DNA of 64,000 bases from Streptomyces sioyaensis (GCF_004122735.1 NZ_SDIF01000016.1:43834-107833), one strand, 5' to 3'. Shown: positions 55,215 through 64,000, counted from the stretch's first letter. The notes: a model not told the origin generated them from the letters alone. A program made the numbers and translations.

Positions 55215-56213
55215 TCAGCCGAAGGCCAGCGCCACGAGCCAGTACGCGAACGCCCCGACCAGGGCCGCGGCCGGCATCGTGATGAACCAGCCCATCACGA
55301 TGTTCTTGGCGACGCCCCAGCGCACCGCGCGCGGGCGCTTGGTCGAGCCCACACCCATGATCGCGGAGGTGATCACATGGGTCGTGGAGATCGGGGCCTG
55401 GAACATGAACGACGCGGTGTACATGACCGAGGCGGCCGTGGTCTCCGCGGCGAAGCCCTGCGGCGGGTCCAGCTCGATGATCCGCCGGCCCAGGGTGCGC
55501 ATGATGCGCCAGCCGCCCGCGTACGTACCGAGTGAGAGGGTGAGCGCACAGGCCAGCTTGACCCATATCGGAATCGCCGCGTTGGGCTCCTCCGCGTCGG
55601 CGATGACCAGGGCCATCACGACCACACCCATGGTCTTCTGGGCGTCCTGCAGACCGTGGCCGAGCGCCATGCCTGCCGCGGACACCGTCTGGGCTATGCG
55701 GAAGCCGCGCTTGGCCTTGTGCGGGTTCGCCTTCCGGAAGACCCACAGGATCAGGACCATCACCAGATAGCCGAGCACCAGGCCGACGACCGGCGAGATG
55801 AACATCGGCAGGACGACCTTCTCGACCACCCCGGACCAGATCACGGTGGTGCCACCGGCCAGCGCGGCACCGACCATGCCGCCGAAGAGGGCGTGCGAGG
55901 ACGACGACGGCAGGCCGAAGTACCAGGTGACGAGGTTCCAGACCACCGCACCGAGCAGCGCGGCGAAGAGGATGCCCATCCCCTTGCTGCCGTGGGGAGT
56001 GGCGATCAGCCCCTCGCTGACCGTCTTGGCGACCCCGCTGCCCAGGAAGGCGCCGGCGAGGTTCATCACGGCGGCCATCGCCAGCGCCGCCCGCGGGGTC
56101 AGCGCCCGCGTCGAGACCGAGGTCGCAATGGCGTTGGCGGAGTCATGGAAGCCGTTGGTGTACGTGAAACCGAGCGCGACCGCAATGGTCACGACGAGCG
56201 CGAAGGTGTCCAT
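55215..56213 (-). CDS. pit: Low-affinity inorganic phosphate transporter (Pit family)
   Basis: 332 aa with about ten membrane segments. Pit/PiT signatures GFHDSANAIATSVSTRAL (N-terminal) and SMAPISTTHV-like QAPISTTHVITSAIMG (C-terminal) are both present, as is GLPSSSSHALFGG. The gene follows the DUF47 gene by 9 bp in one operon, the usual pairing. Likely a secondary metal-phosphate symporter. Confidence 0.95.
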   Translation of the reverse strand: MDTFALVVTIAVALGFTYTNGFHDSANAIATSVSTRALTPRAALAMAAVMNLAGAFLGSGVAKTVSEGLIATPHGSKGMGILFAALLGAVVWNLVTWYFGLPSSSSHALFGGMVGAALAGGTTVIWSGVVEKVVLPMFISPVVGLVLGYLVMVLILWVFRKANPHKAKRGFRIAQTVSAAGMALGHGLQDAQKTMGVVVMALVIADAEEPNAAIPIWVKLACALTLSLGTYAGGWRIMRTLGRRIIELDPPQGFAAETTAASVMYTASFMFQAPISTTHVITSAIMGVGSTKRPRAVRWGVAKNIVMGWFITMPAAALVGAFAYWLVALAFG

Positions 56214-56222
56214 GGGAAGCGC

Positions 56223-56843
56223 TCAGGACTCCTTGACCGCGATGGTCTCGACCGTGTTGGCGACGTGCTCGAACGCGTCCGCCGCCTCTTCCAGGATGTC
56301 CACGATCTGCTTGAGCTTGAGCACCTCGATGGCGTCGTACTTGCCGTTGAAGAGGTGTGCCAGCAGCTTGCGGTGGATCTGGTCGGCCTGGTTCTCCAGG
56401 CGGTTGACCTCGATCCAGTACTCGGTGAGGTTCGACATGGTGCGCAGATTCGGCATCGCCTCGGCGGTCAGCTCGGCCGCCCGCGCCAGCACCTCGATCT
56501 GCTGGTCGATGCCCTTGGGGAGCTCCTCGACCTTGTAGAGGACGACCAGGTCGACCGCCTCTTCCATGAAGTCCATGATGTCGTCGAGCGACGAGGCGAG
56601 GTTGTAGATGTCCTCGCGGTCGAACGGCGTGATGAACGAGGAGTTCAGCTGGTGGAAGATCGCGTGGGTGGCGTCATCTCCCGCATGCTCCGCCGCCCGC
56701 ATCCGCTCGGCGATCTCTGCCCGGGCCGAGGCGTCCGCCCCGAGCAGTTCCATCAGGAGCTTGGAGCCCGTGACGATGTTGTCCGCGGAGGCGGCGAACA
56801 TGTCATAGAAGCTCGTCTCCCTGGGGGTCAGACGAAAGCGCAC
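56223..56843 (-). CDS. DUF47 (PhoU-like) Pit accessory protein
   Basis: 206 aa helical protein of the PhoU-like DUF47 family, which regulates Pit transporters. MRFRLTPRETSFYDMF, FITPFDREDIYNLASSLDDI and ADAFEHVANTVETIAVKES are family landmarks. First gene of the DUF47-pit operon. Divergent from csoR. Confidence 0.94.
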   Translation of the reverse strand: MRFRLTPRETSFYDMFAASADNIVTGSKLLMELLGADASARAEIAERMRAAEHAGDDATHAIFHQLNSSFITPFDREDIYNLASSLDDIMDFMEEAVDLVVLYKVEELPKGIDQQIEVLARAAELTAEAMPNLRTMSNLTEYWIEVNRLENQADQIHRKLLAHLFNGKYDAIEVLKLKQIVDILEEAADAFEHVANTVETIAVKES

Positions 56844-56988
56844 GTGAAATCCTCGGGGTGCATCGGATTCGGTCGGGTTGATGCTAGGCGCATCATCCAG
56901 CCACTGCTAACCGGCATTCCTTCAGTGTCGCCCATCGAACAGCATGCTCTGCACGGGGTACCACACGTGCCCGCAAAGTTCGGTACCA

Positions 56989-57007
56989 TATACCCACCAG
57001 GGGTATA
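56989..57007. promoter_or_regulatory. CsoR operator
   Basis: TATACCC-accag-GGGTATA, 7-bp arms, matching the pseudo-palindromic TATACC...GGGTATA sites of copper-responsive CsoR. 30 bp upstream of csoR. Confidence 0.88.
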
Positions 57008-57036
57008 CGGACGCCTAGATATCAGGGGAGACGGCC

Positions 57037-57453
57037 ATGACGACCATGGACGCCGACACCAACGGCGGCACCGCACCCACCGCCGCCCGCGCCACCCCGC
57101 AGCCGGACTCCGACCACCGAGGCGACGCTCAAACCGTGACCGATAACGCAGAGACTTCTCCCGCAGGCGGACCTCACGGCTACGCACAGCAGAAGGACGC
57201 ACACATCAAGCGACTGCGCAGGATCGAGGGGCAGATCCGCGGACTGCAGCGGATGCTCGAAGAGGATGTGTACTGCATCGACATACTCACCCAGGTCTCG
57301 GCGAGCACCAAGGGCCTGCAGTCCTTCGGCCTCCAGCTCCTGGAGGAACATCTGCGGCACTGCGTCGCCGACGCGGCCGTCAAGGGTCCCGAGGCCATCG
57401 ACGCCAAGGTCCAGGAAGCGACCAAGGCGATCGAGCGGATGCTGCGCACCTGA
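57037..57453 (+). CDS. csoR: Copper-sensing repressor CsoR
   Basis: 138 aa four-helix-bundle repressor. Cu(I) ligands Cys80 (VYCIDI), His105 and Cys109 (LRHCV) match the C-H-C set of S. lividans CsoR, each shifted by five residues because of a longer N terminus. An extended Thr/Asp-rich N-terminal tail of about 50 residues precedes the fold. The operator overlaps its promoter, so it is autoregulated. No copZ/copA gene is adjacent. Confidence 0.95.
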   Translation: MTTMDADTNGGTAPTAARATPQPDSDHRGDAQTVTDNAETSPAGGPHGYAQQKDAHIKRLRRIEGQIRGLQRMLEEDVYCIDILTQVSASTKGLQSFGLQLLEEHLRHCVADAAVKGPEAIDAKVQEATKAIERMLRT

Positions 57454-57516
57454 GCCGGCCGGCTCTGGGGCGCGGCCGGGGCCTGTCCGATGGGGCAGGG
57501 TCTGATGGGGCAGGGT

Positions 57517-57705
57517 CTAAGGCGCCGGGGGCACCGGACGCCCGCGCCCGCCGCTCTCCCCGTCGACTTCCAGCACCTCGTCGATACGGTCCGGGCTGAG
57601 CCGATCCTCGCTCGCGGCCGCGGCCGCGATCATCAACTCACCGGTCAGGTCGATCTCGACGAGGGCGATGTGGTCCTGGACCGTCGTAGGGCGCTGTCCG
57701 GCCAC
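57517..57705 (-). CDS. Small conserved hypothetical protein
   Basis: 62 aa: VQDHIALVEIDLTGELMIAA followed by AAASEDRLSPDRIDEVLEVD and a Gly/Pro-rich end. GTG chosen because GGAGG lies about 8 nt upstream. No family I can name, though the gene is conserved next to csoR in Streptomyces as I recall. Confidence 0.7.
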   Translation of the reverse strand: MAGQRPTTVQDHIALVEIDLTGELMIAAAAASEDRLSPDRIDEVLEVDGESGGRGRPVPPAP

Positions 57706-57854
57706 GTACAACACCTCCTCCTTCGAGCGCCTTCCCACGCCTCCGGTGGTTACCGTCAGCGTAAAGAGCGGCACACGCTCCGCGCATGGCACGGATGGAC
57801 CATTTCCGCCATTCCGCATGCGCCCCCGTCATATGGCCCGTCGCCGCAACCGCA

Positions 57855-58721
57855 CTACGGCGTGGCCGAAGCGATCTTCCCCGCATAGATGTCGCGCTCG
57901 TCCGGCAACTGCACCGTGGTCGTGGTGCCGAAGCCGGACAGCTCCGTGGTGGAGACCACCGCCGCGCCCTGGGGCGCGCCGTTGGCGAAGCGGAACCACT
58001 GGCGCACCTTGCGCAGCCGTCCGGCCCCGTCCAGATACACGTCGAACGGCACCTCGTCGGTGGTGAATCCTTCCTCCGCGGCGACCAGCGCGGAGCGACT
58101 GCGCGGCGACGCCACCTGGGCGGCCGCCTGGATGTCCGTCACTCCCCGATAGTGCCGCACCATGACGCCGTCCAGCCGCTCTTCGCCCTGATATGTCACA
58201 TTCCGTGCGCCACGCAGGAGTTCGGCGGCGGCCAGCGGATCGGTCGCACCGCCGGTGACCAGATTCCCGTCGGCGAGCGAGGCGGTGGCGACCCGTACCC
58301 ATTTGTCGGCCGGCACCCCGGCCCCGCGGTTCTTCATGAACAGCGCACCGGGCGCGAGGATCTCGGTGATCGGCTCATGGCCACCGTCGGCCCGGCCCGC
58401 CGGATCGGGCAGGACGACGCGCAGCCGGCCGGTGCTGGTGGCGAAGTCGTAGCCGCCGGTGCCGCGGATGGCGACGCGGGTGCCGCCGCTGACGGTCTCC
58501 ATGGACGTACGGACCTGGGCGGAGCGGGCCCGCACCAGCGCGTCGGCGCTCTCCCTGACCTGCACGGCGGCAGCGGCGGCGCCCCGGGCGGGCGGCTCCT
58601 GGTCGTCGGCCGCGGCACCGTCCGGGGAACATCCCGTCGTCAGCAGCCCGACCGCCAGCCCCGTCCCGCACGCCAGGGCCACGACGGCCGCGCCGCCGCC
58701 CCGCCTGTCCTGCACCACCAT
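57855..58721 (-). CDS. Lipoprotein of the LppX/LprG-like or DUF-type fold
   Basis: 288 aa. Lipobox LLTTGC near residue 25 after a basic N terminus, then a Thr-poor, Gly/Ala/Val-rich extracytoplasmic domain (GYDFATSTGRLRVVLPDPAG; VMVRHYRGVTDIQAAAQV; DVYLDGAGRLRKVRQWFRF) resembling LolA/LppX-type beta-barrels by pattern. Exact family uncertain. A TTGACA lies upstream on its strand, without a good -10. Confidence 0.78.
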   Translation of the reverse strand: MVVQDRRGGGAAVVALACGTGLAVGLLTTGCSPDGAAADDQEPPARGAAAAAVQVRESADALVRARSAQVRTSMETVSGGTRVAIRGTGGYDFATSTGRLRVVLPDPAGRADGGHEPITEILAPGALFMKNRGAGVPADKWVRVATASLADGNLVTGGATDPLAAAELLRGARNVTYQGEERLDGVMVRHYRGVTDIQAAAQVASPRSRSALVAAEEGFTTDEVPFDVYLDGAGRLRKVRQWFRFANGAPQGAAVVSTTELSGFGTTTTVQLPDERDIYAGKIASATP

Positions 58722-58892
58722 CGCGTACGAGCCCCCTCGGCCGCTGTCTTCGGGAACGGCCTGGGCCGGCCGGTCCGCTCGGGAGGGCCGGACGTTCCGC
58801 CACCGCCGCACCTGGCGTTCCGCCGACCGATCCGTTCAACGACTGTCAAGGGGGCTCGTCACGCACCGGCGGACGGGGCGTAGCGTGGCGGC

Positions 58893-59072
58893 GTGCCCGA
58901 CCGAACGCCCCATGCGACCTCCACCACCGAACGCGGGTCCTTCTGCAGCGCCCGCTGTGACTGTGGCTGGCGGGGGCCGGCCCGTCGCGCCCGCTCACAG
59001 GCGCGTACGGACGCCGAGCGCCATGTGGCCGACGCCGAGGCGGGCACCGCACCGCACGGCCCGCTGGAATGA
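58893..59072 (+). CDS. Small Cys-rich conserved protein
   Basis: 59 aa. Contains FCSARCDCGWRGPARRARS, a C-x3-C-x-C cluster followed by a basic segment and a helix ARTDAERHVADAEAG. TAGCGT ends 6 nt before the GTG, consistent with a leaderless transcript. A similar CDCGWRGPARR protein is conserved in Streptomyces as I recall. Probably zinc-binding. The rest of the gap to the oxidase gene holds no further gene. Confidence 0.6.
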   Translation: MPDRTPHATSTTERGSFCSARCDCGWRGPARRARSQARTDAERHVADAEAGTAPHGPLE

Positions 59073-59317
59073 GCAACTCCGTTCCGGGAACCCCCCGCGC
59101 CCGTACGGCATCTGCCTAGTAGGGGAGGCAACAACCCCGCGCCGGTAACGGACTTCAGGCCTGTACCGGACAGCGCAGGACAGGAGCGGGCACAGCGGTA
59201 CGCGGGGCAGCGCGCCGCCGCACCGCCCGGATCCGTCTCCCCCGCACAGTCCCCGCATCTCTGCCGGTCCTCGGCGGGCGGGGCAGGACCGTACGACATC
59301 GAGGGGGATCCATCCCA

Positions 59318-60922
59318 GTGAAGCGGCGCACACTCCTGCAGGCCGGCGGCGGACTGGCGGCCACGTCGGTCGCCTTGGCCACCGGCTGCGACACCAAGAC
59401 CGGCACGGCGGGCGCGGCCTCCTCCGCTTCCGTCACGGGGGCCGCGAACGGCACGGGTGCGGCAAACGCCAATGCGGCCGTCACCGGCGGCCGGGCCTCC
59501 AACGCCGCCTGGACCGCGCTCGGCAAGAGCCTGGACGGCAAGCTGATACGGGCGTCGGACGCTGCCTACGCGACCGCCCGCCGTCTCTACAACACCCGCT
59601 ACGACACGCTGAAGCCGTCGGCCATCGCCTACGTCAAGCACCCGGCGGACGTCGCCGAGTGCCTCTCCTTCGCCCGGCGGCACGAGACCCCGGTCGTCAT
59701 CCGCAGCGGCGGCCACTCCTACGCGGGCTGGTCCAGCGGCACCAACAAGCTCATCATCGACGTCTCCGCCCTCTCCAAGGTCGGCGCACCGTCCGGCGGC
59801 ATCACCCGCATCGGCGCCGGCGCCAAGCTCATCGACGTCTACGAGGGCCTGGGCGCGCACGGCGTGACGATACCCGGGGGCTCGTGCCCCACCGTCGGCA
59901 TATCCGGGCTCACGCTCGGCGGCGGCCATGGCGTGGCCTCCCGCGCCTACGGCCTGACCTGCGACAGCCTCGTCGGCGCCACCCTCGTCACGGCCGACGG
60001 CAAGACCATCGACTGCGACAAGAACCAACACGCCGACCTCTTCTGGGCGCTGCGCGGCGCCGGCAACGGCAACTTCGGCGTGGTCACCGAGCTCCGCTTC
60101 CGTACGCATCCGGCGCCCCGCTCGGTGATGGCCTACATGACCTGGCCGTGGTCCAAGGCGGCGAAGGTCGTGGCGTCCTGGCAGAAGTGGGGCCCCACGC
60201 AGGCCGACGAGATATGGTCCGCCTGCCATCTCGACGCCCGCCCCGGCGGCACCCCGGGCGTCTCCGTCGCGGCCTTCTCGCTGGGCAGCTACGGCGACCT
60301 GAAGAACGCCCTCGACAAGCTCGCCGACCAGGCCGGCGGTCCCGGCCCCGCCGCGAGCATCCACCTCACGCCGATCGGCTACCTGGACGCGATGGAGTCG
60401 TACGCGGGCTGCTCCTCCAAGTCCACCGCACAGTGCCACATGCCGGGTTCGCTGCCCGGCCACACCGCCGCCGGCAAGCTGGGCCGGGAGACCTACGCCG
60501 CCCGCTCGCACTTCTTCGACCGCTCGCTGTCGACGGCCGGCATCCGCACCCTGATGGACCAGATCGAGCGCGGCGGCCGCAACGGCGTCGGCGGGAACGT
60601 GGCCATGACGGCGCTGGGCGGCGCCATCAACCGCGTCGGCCGCACCGACACCGCATTCGTCCACCGCGGCTCGCGCTTCCTCGCCCAGTACTTGACGTCG
60701 TGGGGAGCCAATGGCTCCTCCACCAAACAGACAGCCTGGCTGAATTCGTTCCACGACGCGATGCGCCGCTACTCCTCGGGCGCCGCCTACCAGAACTACA
60801 CCGACCCGGGCCTCACCGACTGGAAGTCCGCCTACTACGGCGCCGCCACCACCCGGCTCACGCAGGTCAAGCGGACCTACGACCCGCAGCGGCTGTTCAG
60901 CACCTTCCCGCAGGCGCTCTGA
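59318..60922 (+). CDS. Exported bicovalent-FAD oxidase (berberine-bridge-like)
   Basis: 534 aa. The N terminus KRRTLLQAGGGLAATSVALA followed by TGCD looks like a twin-arginine signal with a lipobox Cys. FAD-binding PCMH domain with the 8-alpha-histidyl attachment His133 (RSGGHSYAG) and the 6-S-cysteinyl Cys190 (GGSCPTVGISGLTLGGGHG); C-terminal berberine-bridge domain YQNYTDPGLTDW. Bicovalent oxidases act on sugars or natural-product alcohols. GTG with GAGGGGG upstream. Monocistronic, ended by a terminator. Confidence 0.93.
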   Translation: MKRRTLLQAGGGLAATSVALATGCDTKTGTAGAASSASVTGAANGTGAANANAAVTGGRASNAAWTALGKSLDGKLIRASDAAYATARRLYNTRYDTLKPSAIAYVKHPADVAECLSFARRHETPVVIRSGGHSYAGWSSGTNKLIIDVSALSKVGAPSGGITRIGAGAKLIDVYEGLGAHGVTIPGGSCPTVGISGLTLGGGHGVASRAYGLTCDSLVGATLVTADGKTIDCDKNQHADLFWALRGAGNGNFGVVTELRFRTHPAPRSVMAYMTWPWSKAAKVVASWQKWGPTQADEIWSACHLDARPGGTPGVSVAAFSLGSYGDLKNALDKLADQAGGPGPAASIHLTPIGYLDAMESYAGCSSKSTAQCHMPGSLPGHTAAGKLGRETYAARSHFFDRSLSTAGIRTLMDQIERGGRNGVGGNVAMTALGGAINRVGRTDTAFVHRGSRFLAQYLTSWGANGSSTKQTAWLNSFHDAMRRYSSGAAYQNYTDPGLTDWKSAYYGAATTRLTQVKRTYDPQRLFSTFPQAL

Positions 60923-60939
60923 GACCGCCGGCGGACACA

Positions 60940-60977
60940 CGGACGGCCCGGCCCCCGCGAGGGGTCCGGGCCGTCCG
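60940..60977 (+). terminator. Terminator after the FAD oxidase
   Basis: CGGACGGCCCGG and its exact complement form a 12-bp stem; the loop contains a further CCCC/GGGG pair. Between convergent genes, so usable from both sides. Confidence 0.85.
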
Positions 60978-61043
60978 CATCCGCCAGGTCTCATCCCTGC
61001 CGACGGGCCGTCAGGCCGCAGGCTCCGCCGGCCGCGGCCGTCG

Positions 61044-61769
61044 TCAGGCCGCCAGATCCTTGTCCCGCTCCTTGTGGCCGGGCGCCATCCCCGAGCCGGC
61101 GGCCACCACCCGGCTGCCCTCGCCGGGACCGCCGTCCCCGTCCGCGGCCTCGACGCCCGGCGCCCGCACCAGCCACGCCAGCTTCGACCTGCCGATCGCC
61201 GTCATCAGCGGCACCAGGAGCGCCTGCGCGAGCGGCGCGAGCAGCAGCGCGACGGCGGTGCCCAGGGCGAAACCGCCGATCACATCGGTCGGGTAGTGCA
61301 CGCCCATGTAGACGCGGCAGAAGCCCTCGGCGAGCGCCAGCGCGATCCCGATCAGGCCGTATTTGCGATGGGCGACGAACAGGCCGACACCGACCGCCAT
61401 GGTGAGCGTCGCGTGATCGCTGACGAACGAGAAGTCGCTCTTACCGGGGATCAGCACTTCCAGGCCGGCATGGTCCTTGAACGGCCGCGGCCGCTCGACG
61501 AACGCCCGGATCGGGATGTTGGCCAGCAGCGCGAGGCCCGCGGCCAGCGGCGCCCAGACCAGCCCCGCGACGGCGGACGGCGCACCGGGCTTGCGGCGCG
61601 CGGACCACCAGGCGACCAGGCACAGCACCGCGAGGGCGGCGATGAGGCCGTACTCACCGATGTACTCCATCGCCTTGTTGACCCAGTGGGGGGCATCCTT
61701 CGCCAGGCCGTTGATGCCGTCGAGCACGTCGACGTCGGGGTTCGGCCCTTCGAGTGCGAGTCCAGCCAT
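61044..61769 (-). CDS. PAP2-family membrane phosphatase
   Basis: 241 aa with about five membrane helices. Phosphatase motifs: IRAFVERPRPF (motif 1), SDHATLT (motif 2, PSGH-like with Asp for Gly) and CRVYMGVHYPTDVIGG (motif 3, Cys for the usual Ser). Family members dephosphorylate undecaprenyl pyrophosphate or phosphatidate. Basic/acidic C-terminal tail of about 55 residues. Confidence 0.93.
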   Translation of the reverse strand: MAGLALEGPNPDVDVLDGINGLAKDAPHWVNKAMEYIGEYGLIAALAVLCLVAWWSARRKPGAPSAVAGLVWAPLAAGLALLANIPIRAFVERPRPFKDHAGLEVLIPGKSDFSFVSDHATLTMAVGVGLFVAHRKYGLIGIALALAEGFCRVYMGVHYPTDVIGGFALGTAVALLLAPLAQALLVPLMTAIGRSKLAWLVRAPGVEAADGDGGPGEGSRVVAAGSGMAPGHKERDKDLAA

Positions 61770-61974
61770 CTGCCGCGGCCCCTTATCTTTCGCGCGCGCG
61801 AGCGCCTTCGTGTGCTGCCTGCCCCCGTGGTCGTCGAGCGGGTGCTGCTGCGAGCTCTGCTACGTCCCCACGCCAAGGAAACGCGATGCCCGCCCCTGGC
61901 GTTCCATTCTCTACCGGATGATCACCAGGACGTTATCGAAGCTTGATTCATCACTGCAGTTCAGGGCGCTATGT

Positions 61975-62979
61975 TCACGCAGCGTTCGTACCGGGGAGCG
62001 CTTTTGCGCCATCCGAGGTGACGCGGGTCGCACCGATGTAGTCCGGCGAATCGATCTTGTCGAACCGGATCACGGCCCCGGTGTACGGCGCGTTGATCAT
62101 GTAGCCGCCTCCCACATAGATCCCCACGTGGTGGATCGACCGCGGGTCGTTCAGGTTGTTGGCGAAGAACACCAGGTCGCCCGGGAGCAGCTCGTCGCGC
62201 TTCGGATGCGGTCCGGCGTTCCACTGGTCGTTCGCCACCCGTGGCAGCTCGATGCCCACCGAGTGGTACGCGGCCTGGGTCAGCCCGGAGCAGTCGAACC
62301 GCCCCCCCTGGGCCGCCGTTCCCGTGCCGCCCCACAGATAGCGCGTACCGAGCTTCTCCTGGGCGAAGTAGATGGCCCCCGCGGCCTGCCGCGACGGCGC
62401 CACCGGGCCGGTCTGCGCCTCGAAGCTCTTGGCCAGGGTCGTGATCGTCTTCACGTAGTTCTGGGTCTCGCGGTACGGCGGCACCCCGTTGTACTGGATC
62501 ACCCGATAGGCACCCGCGTTGTACGCCGCGAGCATGTTGCGCGTGGCGTCGCCCGGGGCGCCCTTCACATAGCGCGCCAGCTCGCAGTCGTACGAGGCCG
62601 CCGACGCGATCGCGTCCTGCGGGTCCCACACGTCCTTGCGGCCGTCGCCGTTGCCGTCGACGCCGTGCGTCTGCCACGTCCCCGGGATGAACTGCGCCAG
62701 CCCCTGCGCGGCGGCCGCGCTCTGCGCCTTCGGGTTCCATCCGCTCTCCTGGTAGAGCTGCGCCGCCAGCAGCGCGGGACTTATCGCCGAACAGAGCGTC
62801 CCCCACTTCTGCACCTGCGACTGGTAGGCGGCCGGCACCGCGCCCTTCGCCAGCCCGAGGGCCCGCCCGCCGGCCCCGCCGAGCCCGGCCGCGACCGTGT
62901 ACGTAGCGATCACAAGCAGCCCGAGCAGACAGAGCATCAGCCCTGCCCCGAGCCCACCGGCCACCCAGAATTTCCGCAC
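61975..62979 (-). CDS. Lytic transglycosylase-NlpC/P60 fusion
   Basis: 334 aa. One N-terminal membrane segment, then an SLT/lysozyme-like domain with catalytic Glu in LYQESGWNPKAQS and AAAAQGLAQFIPGTWQ, YNAGAYRVIQYNGVPPYRET, and a C-terminal NlpC/P60 domain with catalytic Cys in RFDCSGLT and His in HHVGIYVGGG. Cleaves both glycan strands and peptide crosslinks. GTG chosen since GAGGGAGGG lies 7 nt upstream. Such two-domain enzymes are typical of T4SS-like and conjugation loci; the next two rightward genes are divergent. Confidence 0.93.
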   Translation of the reverse strand: MRKFWVAGGLGAGLMLCLLGLLVIATYTVAAGLGGAGGRALGLAKGAVPAAYQSQVQKWGTLCSAISPALLAAQLYQESGWNPKAQSAAAAQGLAQFIPGTWQTHGVDGNGDGRKDVWDPQDAIASAASYDCELARYVKGAPGDATRNMLAAYNAGAYRVIQYNGVPPYRETQNYVKTITTLAKSFEAQTGPVAPSRQAAGAIYFAQEKLGTRYLWGGTGTAAQGGRFDCSGLTQAAYHSVGIELPRVANDQWNAGPHPKRDELLPGDLVFFANNLNDPRSIHHVGIYVGGGYMINAPYTGAVIRFDKIDSPDYIGATRVTSDGAKALPGTNAA

Positions 62980-63205
62980 CCCCCAACCCTCCCTCATCCA
63001 GCCGCGGTTCACTGCCTTTTTCCGGCCGCACCCGCGCGCCCGCCCGCGTGAGTTGCCGCACGGCGGTGCACGACACGGCGCAGGGGGCGGCACGAGGGGA
63101 GGCAGGGGGCACGTCACCCGCGACACGATTCCGCTCACGGACGCGCCCGGAACGCCGCCGGATGAGGGACACTGCACCAGAGCGCCCCGAGACAGGACAA
63201 GAGCC

Positions 63206-63328
63206 GTGGACCCGAACAACCAGAAGCAGCTGAACCGTCACCTGTGGTGGCGCGTCGCCTATTTCCTGTTCGCGATCCACCTCGTGGCGTTCGTCATGAT
63301 CTTCGCCATGTCGCACGCACCCAAGTAG
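63206..63328 (+). CDS. Small single-span membrane protein
   Basis: 40 aa: MDPNNQKQLNRHLWWRVAYF then FLFAIHLVAFVMIF and a short AMSHAPK end. GTG preceded by AGGACAAG. Divergent from the transglycosylase gene. Conserved small membrane protein; function unknown. Confidence 0.65.
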   Translation: MDPNNQKQLNRHLWWRVAYFLFAIHLVAFVMIFAMSHAPK

Positions 63329-63615
63329 CCGCGGCATCCGGGGCCCGCGTCCGCCACCCGAACGGACCAGGGCCCCCGCGGCGCGCCGGACCGGCCACCG
63401 CCGCTTCCGATGATCATTGCTCAGGGTTATCGCCCGTGATACACACAGTGAGACTAGTCGGTTCAATGGACGGCGTGCGCCCACACATACACGCCACTCC
63501 CACGGGATCCGTCAAAGAAAGGCGCCAAGTCGACAGCTGACGGCCCATTTGTCAGCGAAGATGGAGGCTGACCTGTACCGCGCCGGCCAGGCGCACAACT
63601 ACCCATCAAGGGGCG

Positions 63616-63936
63616 GTGAGTTCATACATGTTCATTGCGGCCGAAAAAGGCGACATCACCACCATCATCGGCGGAATCGCCCCGGACTGGGGGCCGTTCG
63701 GAAGCCTGGGCAACGAGGCCCGCGTGATGATCGAAGTGGTCATGGCGGTAGCGATCCTGCTGTGCCTCGGCATCGCGATCTGGGGTGCCGCCAAGCAGCG
63801 CATCGGCGCCACCGCGCTGCGCGACACCTTCAGCGCCGAACAGGGCAAGGGCCTGATCGTGGCCGGCTTGACCGGCGTCTTCATCATCGGCTCCCTGGGG
63901 ACGCTGTTCACCATCGTCTACGGCATGGCGGTCTAG
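63616..63936 (+). CDS. Conserved two-TM membrane protein
   Basis: 106 aa. Two hydrophobic segments (about 39-57 and 82-102) flank a polar loop AAKQRIGATALRDTFSAEQG. An N-terminal GDITTIIGGIAPDWGPFGSL is strongly conserved in Streptomyces. Size, two-TM shape and position beside a lytic transglycosylase resemble TrbC/VirB2-type pilin-like subunits, but this is weak inference. GTG has AAGGGGCG upstream; ATG 63628 is an alternative start. The 287 bp before it are AT-richer than average and should hold its promoter. Confidence 0.75.
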   Translation: MSSYMFIAAEKGDITTIIGGIAPDWGPFGSLGNEARVMIEVVMAVAILLCLGIAIWGAAKQRIGATALRDTFSAEQGKGLIVAGLTGVFIIGSLGTLFTIVYGMAV

Positions 63937-64000
63937 CCGGGCAGCACCCTCTGGCGCACCCTGGCACGCGCCCGTCCCCGCGCCGCCCCCCATGCGCCCC

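Noticed and set aside
52714..55746. Open frame of about 1010 codons on the minus strand across pstC-pstA-pstB
   Set aside because: Antisense shadow of the pst operon; no domain, wrong codon bias.
58859..60994. Open frame of about 710 codons on the minus strand opposite the FAD oxidase
   Set aside because: Antisense shadow; the plus-strand protein has clear covalent-FAD motifs.

Overview
The window is a stretch of chromosome from a Streptomyces or close relative. GC content is very high with strong third-position GC bias, GTG starts are frequent, and the gene set is typical of the genus: mycothiol synthase, GlnR, Nur, RsiG, CsoR, the pst operon and DUF2993/LmeA-like proteins. It reads as core chromosome. 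I see no rRNA, tRNA, CRISPR array, prophage or biosynthetic gene cluster.

Layout, left part (1-20.9 kb): polyphosphate kinase (runs off the left edge), an ABC transporter pair, a GNAT acetyltransferase, mshD, a secreted 5'-nucleotidase, a methyltransferase broken by one amber codon, a SLOG-like Rossmann protein, an NmrA-like oxidoreductase, an LmeA-like protein, a divergent AraC/hydrolase pair, a two-component system beside a membrane-anchored trypsin-like protease (an MprAB-PepD-like arrangement), a LacI regulator and glnR. Middle (21-42.5 kb): a heterodimeric ABC exporter, then a sulfur-handling neighbourhood (MoaD-like carrier, a Cys-containing leader peptide, CysA rhodanese, SseC/DUF1416, DsrE), nitrobindin, nur, ygfZ, dtd, rsiG, a class 3 asparaginase, an ankyrin protein, an FMN reductase behind a SoxR-type promoter, and a patchier zone (37.4-42.7 kb) with a MITE-like element, short tandem duplications, a heptamer repeat array and several one-gene regulator modules. 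Right part (43-64 kb): a PrmC-like methyltransferase, a MerR-controlled hydrolase, an XRE/HBHA-like/DUF2516 trio in the same order as the mycobacterial hbhA locus, a SpoIIE-type phosphatase, an NlpC/P60 hydrolase, pstSCAB behind a PHO box, Pit plus its DUF47 partner, csoR with its operator, a lipoprotein, a bicovalent-flavin oxidase, a PAP2 phosphatase, a lytic transglycosylase/NlpC fusion and a conserved two-TM protein.

Themes: phosphate economy (ppk, 5'-nucleotidase, pst, pit/DUF47) brackets the window; thiol and sulfur chemistry (mshD, cysA, sseC, MoaD-like, DsrE), metal control (nur, csoR), nitrogen control (glnR) and development (rsiG) lie between. From remembered S. coelicolor gene order, ppk and pstSCAB should be neighbours; here they are about 49 kb apart with the intervening genes in reverse order, which suggests an inversion with one junction just upstream of pstS. 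Many promoters carry readable operators: SoxR box, MerR dyad, TetR palindrome, PHO box, CsoR site, twin AAGTACTT sites and 11-bp direct repeats before the protease. Several genes look leaderless.
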